10,224 bases of DNA from Auxenochlorella pyrenoidosa (taxonomy: Eukaryota; Chlorophyta; Trebouxiophyceae; Chlorellales; Chlorellaceae), in contig KQ481983.1 of assembly GCA_001430745.1 (NCBI GenBank), forward strand, positions 2,554,918 to 2,565,141. Direction: 5' to 3'. Positions 6,701 through 10,224 of this stretch are shown here, piece by piece. A program made the position numbers and the translations under genes. The notes under the pieces were generated by a model. It searched no databases. It had not been told where the DNA came from and saw only the letters and a list, made by a program, of their open reading frames with translations. Each line of letters starts with the position of its first letter. The stretch's first letter is position 1.

Positions 6701-9700
6701 CTGCAAGTGGGGGACGACGGCAGGGCAGCAGGGCGTGGCAGCGTGCCCAGATCGCCCCAACGGCGACTCGCTGTTTGTTGTACCTGTCTTTTGCTGGGTG
6801 TCGGAACAACCAGCAAGCTGGCAAGGATCGGGAAGCTGGCAAACGCGGGCATGCGTGGGGACCTCCATCTTGCGAGGCCCTTGCCGTGTACGCACCTTCA
6901 GCAGCCGCGCGGCCACCGCCGCCGCCACAGTGCGCGCACAGGCGCACCAGCTGGGCGTACTGCCTCTCCAGGCGGCCCCAGCGCGCCGCCAGCACACCCG
7001 CCGCCAGCTGCGGCTGCGTGGTGCAGCGGTCACAGAGCGGCTTGGTGGCGTGGGTCAGTTCGTCGCACACGGCGCAGTGGCGGGACAGGTAATACCTGCG
7101 GAGGGTGGCGGGGGGTGGGGGCGCAGGGGAATGACAACATTACGCTGTTGGGCCAGTGGACCATGCAATGTGCATGGGCAGGCATTAGGAAGCAGTCCAT
7201 GCCAGCCTGCGCCGGGGGAGGGGGGTGGGGCGGCGGCGGAAAAGGACATTGCAAGGCCGGCGCGCACCTGTCGATCGTGGCAGCTTTGCCGCGCAGCCCT
7301 GCGGCCCCCCCACGCGCCGCTGCAGCATTGGAGGCAGCCAGCAGCGGCAGCGAGGAGAGCGGCCGCTTCTGTGGCAGCATGCGGTTCTGGCGCGGCATCT
7401 CTGCAAACCAAGCCTGCAGCGGCAGGGACGCAGCCGGGGCTGGGGCGTGAGTCCCTGCACTGGCTGCGATGGCGCGCTCTCGCGGCATGTGGAGTGCCCA
7501 GCACGCCCATGTCCAGACTTGGCAACTGCCAAGTGGCCATCTTGACGGCACAGGCGCCATGCACGTTTCTTCTGGCCCTTGCGAGCCTGCCCCTTGCCGC
7601 CGCACCTTGATGTCGGCCCCCACCAGCGACAGCACGCGGTCCAGCGCGGGGATGATCTGGCGGGTGATGTAGTACAGGGCGTGCTGCGGGGGCGGGCAGA
7701 GGGCAGGTGGGAGCATGGGGGCCGAGGCAGGGGACGAGGGAAGAGGTGAACAGGTGAGCGCAGCACAGCACAGCACAGGACCATCTGTGTGCCGCCCGCC
7801 GCCCACCTGCACCCATCCACCCGCACTATTATCCCCCATAACCCCCACCCAACCGCACACCCACCAGGCGCAGCTCCCCGCGGCTCTCCACCAGCGCCCG
7901 CGGCGGCACCACCATGTCAAACAGGCGCGCCCCGGGCTCGCCGTGCACCACCACGTACGGCACGCGCTCCCCAAAGCGAGGCTCCGCCCTGCGCGGCCGG
8001 GGAGCAGCCAGACCGGGGGGGCACTGGGGTGGCGGAGGCAGTACGAGGGCAGCGAGTGCATCGCCATGTCGGCCTGCACTCACCAGACTGCAGATCTGCC
8101 CCGCAGAACGGCGCGCTTGCGATGCACGGCTGTTGTGCAAGCTCAGCTGCTTCCTTGCTCACAGCAGGTGCAGAGGTGGGGACGCACCTGGGGTCTGCAT
8201 TCATGGCACGGGTGGCCACCAGCGCGGCAGGCGGGATGTGGGCCGCCTTGTTTGAGTACGTGCCCAGCCGAACCTGCATGCAGGGTGAAGCAGGGTAACT
8301 CGCTGGCCTGCAGCCGTGTCCCTTGCGCCTGCCTACTTGTACGCCAGGGTTTGCCAAACGTACAGCCTGCCACAGCGGCCATGCCTACATGCATACCTGT
8401 GCGCAAAGCTCGTCAGCACCCCTGCCCAGCCGCCCGGCGAGCACACCTCCTTGGCAAACACAAAGTCGGCGACGCTGACCCGGCCCGACAGGATCTTGCT
8501 GAACTGCCGCTCACAGTAGGCCTTGACCTGTTCGGTGGCAGCAGGAAATCGCTGCAATGATGGCCAGGCTGCCGCGCTGCCTTGGTGCACCTGGCAGGGT
8601 TCATCCCCTGGCGCAAGCAGGCGCTGCACGGCATTGCTCCCATGGCTGCGAGGGCGGTGGGCACCACCTTGCCTGCGACAGGTCCTTGGTGGTGAACAGC
8701 AGGCGCAGCATGGCCTCCATCATCTTGGCCACAGCGGGGCAGGTGTCGCGTCGCACCGTCTCGATGCCCTTGGCATCAAAGATCGGGGTGGCCTGCGGCA
8801 GAGGAGCCCGAGATGGTGGGTGATATTCTCCTGTGCAGGTGCAGGGAAAATGAGGACAGAGAGAAGGACGCAAGCAGCACAGCACTGGGGGAGGGGAGAT
8901 CTGACCCTTCCCAGCCGGCGGCACCTGCTCCCTGCCCGCAGGGCTGTCCCGAGCACCACCTGCGAGGGCGACTCGTACGAGAAGCCCACGTAGCGCTTCT
9001 TGCTGAGCAGCACGCATGACGAGTAGACCTGCAGGCACCAGAGGGGGGCGGAGCATGGCAACGCCGAGTGCGGATGAGGAGCACTCAAGGAGGCGGTTCA
9101 GGAGACGGCTGCTTCTGCCTGGACAGCGCTAAAAAAAGACAGCGATGGCCCGCGACTCTGACGGCCATACCACCTAAACACTCTGACAGCGAACCGCTCG
9201 ACTCGCCCGCAGGGCAGCACACTTGAATGGTAGGAGGTGGCCCGCACCAGGGTATCAGCTCCCTCCCCTTTTCCCCCACCTTTTCCATCTTCAGCACCAC
9301 TGGCGGAGGGTTGGCGGCAGTGACTGCGGCCGCGATCTCGGCACCAATGCGGAAGGCATCCTCGCGCGACCGCCCGGGCAGCAGCACAAACAGGCTGTCT
9401 GCTAGGTGGGAGGGGCCGCGGGCGGGCGGGCCAGCAGGGGCGGCCAGGCGTGGCAGTGAGAGGCCGCACACCGGGCAGGCCAGGCAGCAGCATTCGGCAC
9501 CGCGAGCACCCGCCTCACGCTTGACCCGCTGTCGGTGGCTGCCCTGCTGCACCCGTGTGCACGCCCAGCCGCCACGCCCACCTGTGTCTCCGTACACCAC
9601 CTGCGCCCGCCAGCCCGGGTGGCTGTTTACCATGCGGATGGCCCCCTCCAGCGTCTCCCGCCCCGACTGCACAATCGCGTCGGCCAGCTCCGCCATGGGC

Positions 9701-10224
9701 ATGCGCCCTGGGCGGGGAAGGGGACGCGGACGCTGGGCTTCACCACACAGTCTAGCTAGCAAATGGACATCCCTCGACCGACAGGTGGCCCCCCTGGAGC
9801 AGTGGTGCATGCCTGCGGCTTCAGCTAGGTGGGGAGGAACGTGGGGGCGCGGGGGCATGCAATTGCCGAGCAGCGGGGCAGGCCCCCACCTGAGAAGCCG
9901 GCGGCGGTGTAGCCGTAGGTCACGTTGGCGATGAGCTTCAGGCCAAACTGGCGCGCGTTCAGGCAGCGCAGCAGCACCTTGGCGGACTTGGGGGCGCGCT
10001 TCATGGCGCCCTTGACCTGCGAAGGGGGGTGGGGGGGTGGCTTGGCAGCGAGGTGGTTGCACGCAAGCATGCGCCAGCCAGCAAATGGGTGATGGAGCAG
10101 CACAAATGACTGCTGTTGAGTGCTCCAACGAACCCGCACTGGACGCCGGCAGCAGCCCGGGGCATTCCTGCCGCACGCGCCCAGCCCCGCTCTCCCGGGC
10201 CTCCCCCGCCGCACCATGATGCGC
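6552..10224 (-). CDS. REV3: REV3, DNA polymerase zeta catalytic subunit, C-terminal part (spliced, partial at 5' end)
   Basis: B-family polymerase that extends from lesions and mismatched termini during translesion synthesis in the nucleus. Thirteen coding segments, 5' to 3': 10224-10215, 10016-9890, 9707-9582, 9398-9280, 9028-8960, 8792-8673, 8527-8447, 8273-8188, 7988-7865, 7683-7606, 7413-7268, 7095-6896, 6700-6552. All phases match and give 477 residues ending in TGA. Counting from the first full codon, I see motif B (QFGLKLIANVTYG, about 26-38), motif C (YGDTDS, catalytic D86 and D88), KKRYVG (137-142), CysA (C369, C372, C383, C386) and CysB (C415, C418, C433, C438). From family knowledge, CysB binds a 4Fe-4S cluster and the accessory subunits. 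The stretch FAKEVRLGTYS and what follows resemble plant REV3 more than animal REV3L. Motif A, the exonuclease-like region and the N-terminus lie beyond position 10224. The other B-family polymerases (alpha, delta, epsilon) fit the linker and tail less well. Confidence 0.94.
6896..7095 (-). other. REV3: REV3 exon with CysA and the first half of CysB
   Basis: It encodes HCAVCDELTH...LCDRC (CysA, C-x2-C then C-x2-C), a helix with RLERQYAQLV, and then CAHC followed by five glycines. Donor G|GTGCGT, phase 1, so CysB is divided between two exons. Confidence 0.94.
7103..7129 (+). other. Potential G-quadruplex in a REV3 intron
   Basis: Four G runs of 3, 6, 5 and 4 bases are separated by loops of 4, 1 and 4 bases. 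It lies just upstream of the CysA exon. On the transcript strand the same bases are the C-rich tract before the acceptor. Confidence 0.6.
7268..7413 (-). other. REV3: REV3 linker exon before the Cys motifs
   Basis: It encodes AWFAEMPRQNRM, which fits the WF-x-E-MPR end of the core, then a poorly conserved Ala/Leu-rich linker of about 35 residues. Donor AG|GTGCGC, phase 2. Confidence 0.88.
7606..7683 (-). other. REV3: REV3 exon (YYITRQIIPALDRV)
   Basis: This exon has 26 codons in phase 0. It encodes HALYYITRQIIPALDRVLSL and then VGADIK, the end of the polymerase core (YYITKQI in homologues). Donor AAG|GTGCGG. Confidence 0.93.
7761..7778. repeat. Short CAGCA tandem repeat in a REV3 intron
   Basis: About three and a half copies of CAGCA lie inside intron 7684-7864. 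No role is apparent. Confidence 0.6.
7865..7988 (-). other. REV3: REV3 exon (GERVPYVVVHGEPG)
   Basis: It enters in phase 2 and leaves in phase 0 at CTG|GTGGGT. It encodes EPRFGERVPYVVVHGEPGA, the conserved VGERVPYVI block of REV3 that precedes the final thumb helices. Confidence 0.93.
8188..8273 (-). other. REV3: REV3 thumb exon (VRLGTYSNK...)
   Basis: The acceptor CATGCAG opens phase 0 and the donor AG|GTGCGT is phase 2. It encodes VRLGTYSNKAAHIPPAAL, which follows FAKE directly, as in plant REV3. Confidence 0.92.
8447..8527 (-). other. REV3: REV3 thumb exon (VKAYCERQF...FVFAKE)
   Basis: This exon has 27 codons, phase 0, with acceptor GAACAG and donor GAG|GTGTGC. An in-frame acceptor 24 bases upstream (TTGCAG) would add eight residues. 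The shorter form matches the spacing in REV3 homologues. Confidence 0.88.
8528..8672 (-). other. REV3: GC-AG intron in REV3
   Basis: The 145-base intron starts CAG|GCAAGG and ends ACAG. The protein on both sides (TTKDLSQ, VKAYCERQF) joins in phase 0 without a gap relative to REV3. The nearby GT (AG|GTGGTG) would break the frame. Confidence 0.75.
8673..8792 (-). other. REV3: REV3 thumb exon (FDAKGIETVRRD)
   Basis: This exon has 40 codons and is in phase 0. It encodes PIFDAKGIETVRRDTCPAV, a near-invariant REV3 stretch, and ends TTKDLSQ. The donor is CAG|GCAAGG, so the following intron appears to be GC-AG. Confidence 0.92.
8960..9028 (-). other. REV3: REV3 exon with the KKRY motif
   Basis: This exon has 23 codons and is in phase 0 at both ends. 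It encodes VYSSCVLLSKKRYVGFSYE. KKRYVG is the conserved primer-template-binding element of REV3 that follows motif C. Confidence 0.93.
9280..9398 (-). other. REV3: REV3 exon completing motif C (DSLFVLLPGR)
   Basis: The acceptor CCTAGCAG is followed by AC, which completes GAC (Asp88), then SLFVLLPGRS. It ends at VVLKMEK with donor AAG|GTGGGG, phase 0. This matches the VKLKFEK position of REV3. Confidence 0.93.
9582..9707 (-). other. REV3: REV3 exon ending inside motif C
   Basis: The acceptor CCCGCCCAG opens in phase 1. The segment encodes the SGRETLEGAIRMVN helix and then VVYGDT. The donor GTGGGC falls after the first base of the codon for the second catalytic aspartate. The enclosing introns are 9708-9889 and 9399-9581. 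Confidence 0.93.
9890..10016 (-). other. REV3: REV3 exon with polymerase motif B
   Basis: The acceptor CTTCGCAG is preceded by a C-rich tract. The segment enters in phase 0 and leaves in phase 1 at TCA G|GTGGGG. It encodes NARQFGLKLIANVTYGYT, the B-family motif B (K-x3-N-x2-YG) that contacts the incoming nucleotide. Confidence 0.93.
10215..10224 (-). other. REV3: REV3 coding segment, 3' end of an exon cut by the window edge
   Basis: Only codons for Arg-Ile-Met remain before a GTGCGG donor. Joined to the next segment this reads RIMVKGAMKR, which fits the helix before motif B in REV3. Phase 0. Most of the exon lies outside the window. Confidence 0.75.

Noticed and set aside
6213..7610. A 465-codon plus-strand open frame
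   Set aside because: It overlaps three spliced REV3 exons that carry CysA, CysB and the linker on the other strand. Its own translation is Arg/Ala/Gln-rich with no family resemblance, as expected of an antisense shadow at high GC.
8504..8551. An upstream acceptor adding RFPAATEQ before VKAYCERQF
   Set aside because: It is in frame, but REV3 homologues have no residues at this point, so the shorter exon was preferred.
1..10224. CRISPR arrays, tRNA or rRNA genes, transposable elements, bacterial operons
   Set aside because: No spaced direct repeats, cloverleaf-like sequence, terminal repeats or transposase-like frames were seen. The gene structure is clearly eukaryotic and intron-rich.

Overview
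The window looks like nuclear DNA of a green alga. It has very high GC, short introns of about 125-270 bases with GTGGGx, GTGAGx or GTGCGx donors and C-rich acceptor tracts, low-complexity Gln/Ala/Pro insertions, and proteins that resemble plant orthologues. A trebouxiophyte of the Chlorella type fits best. This is an inference, because no taxon-specific marker is present. The open reading frames on the plus strand, although long, look like GC-driven shadows.

Both genes that can be supported lie on the minus strand, head to tail, and were rebuilt by hand-splicing with matching intron phases at every junction. At the right, 10224 down to 6552 holds the C-terminal part of REV3, the catalytic subunit of DNA polymerase zeta: 13 coding segments and 477 residues, ending in a stop. 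It carries palm motif B, the YGDTDS motif C, the KKRY motif, and the CysA and CysB metal-binding motifs. Its N-terminus and motif A lie beyond the right edge.

At the left, 5538 down to 1 holds the N-terminal part of an SF2 helicase of the POLQ/HELQ family, most like plant POLQ (TEBICHI): 14 coding segments and 1094 codons. A Q/P/A-rich N-terminal extension of about 450 residues precedes Walker A, DEVH, SAT, motif V, QMxGRAGR and the start of the post-RecA region. The gene runs off the left edge, where an A-family polymerase domain is expected if it is POLQ.

The 1013 bases between them (5539-6551) hold no convincing gene and should contain the REV3 3' UTR and the POLQ 5' region. The pair therefore places a translesion polymerase next to a theta-type helicase, probably of a microhomology end-joining polymerase. 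Two introns, one in each gene, appear to be of the rarer GC-AG class. I found no wholly new system; the unusual points are gene pairing, splice structure and inserted segments.
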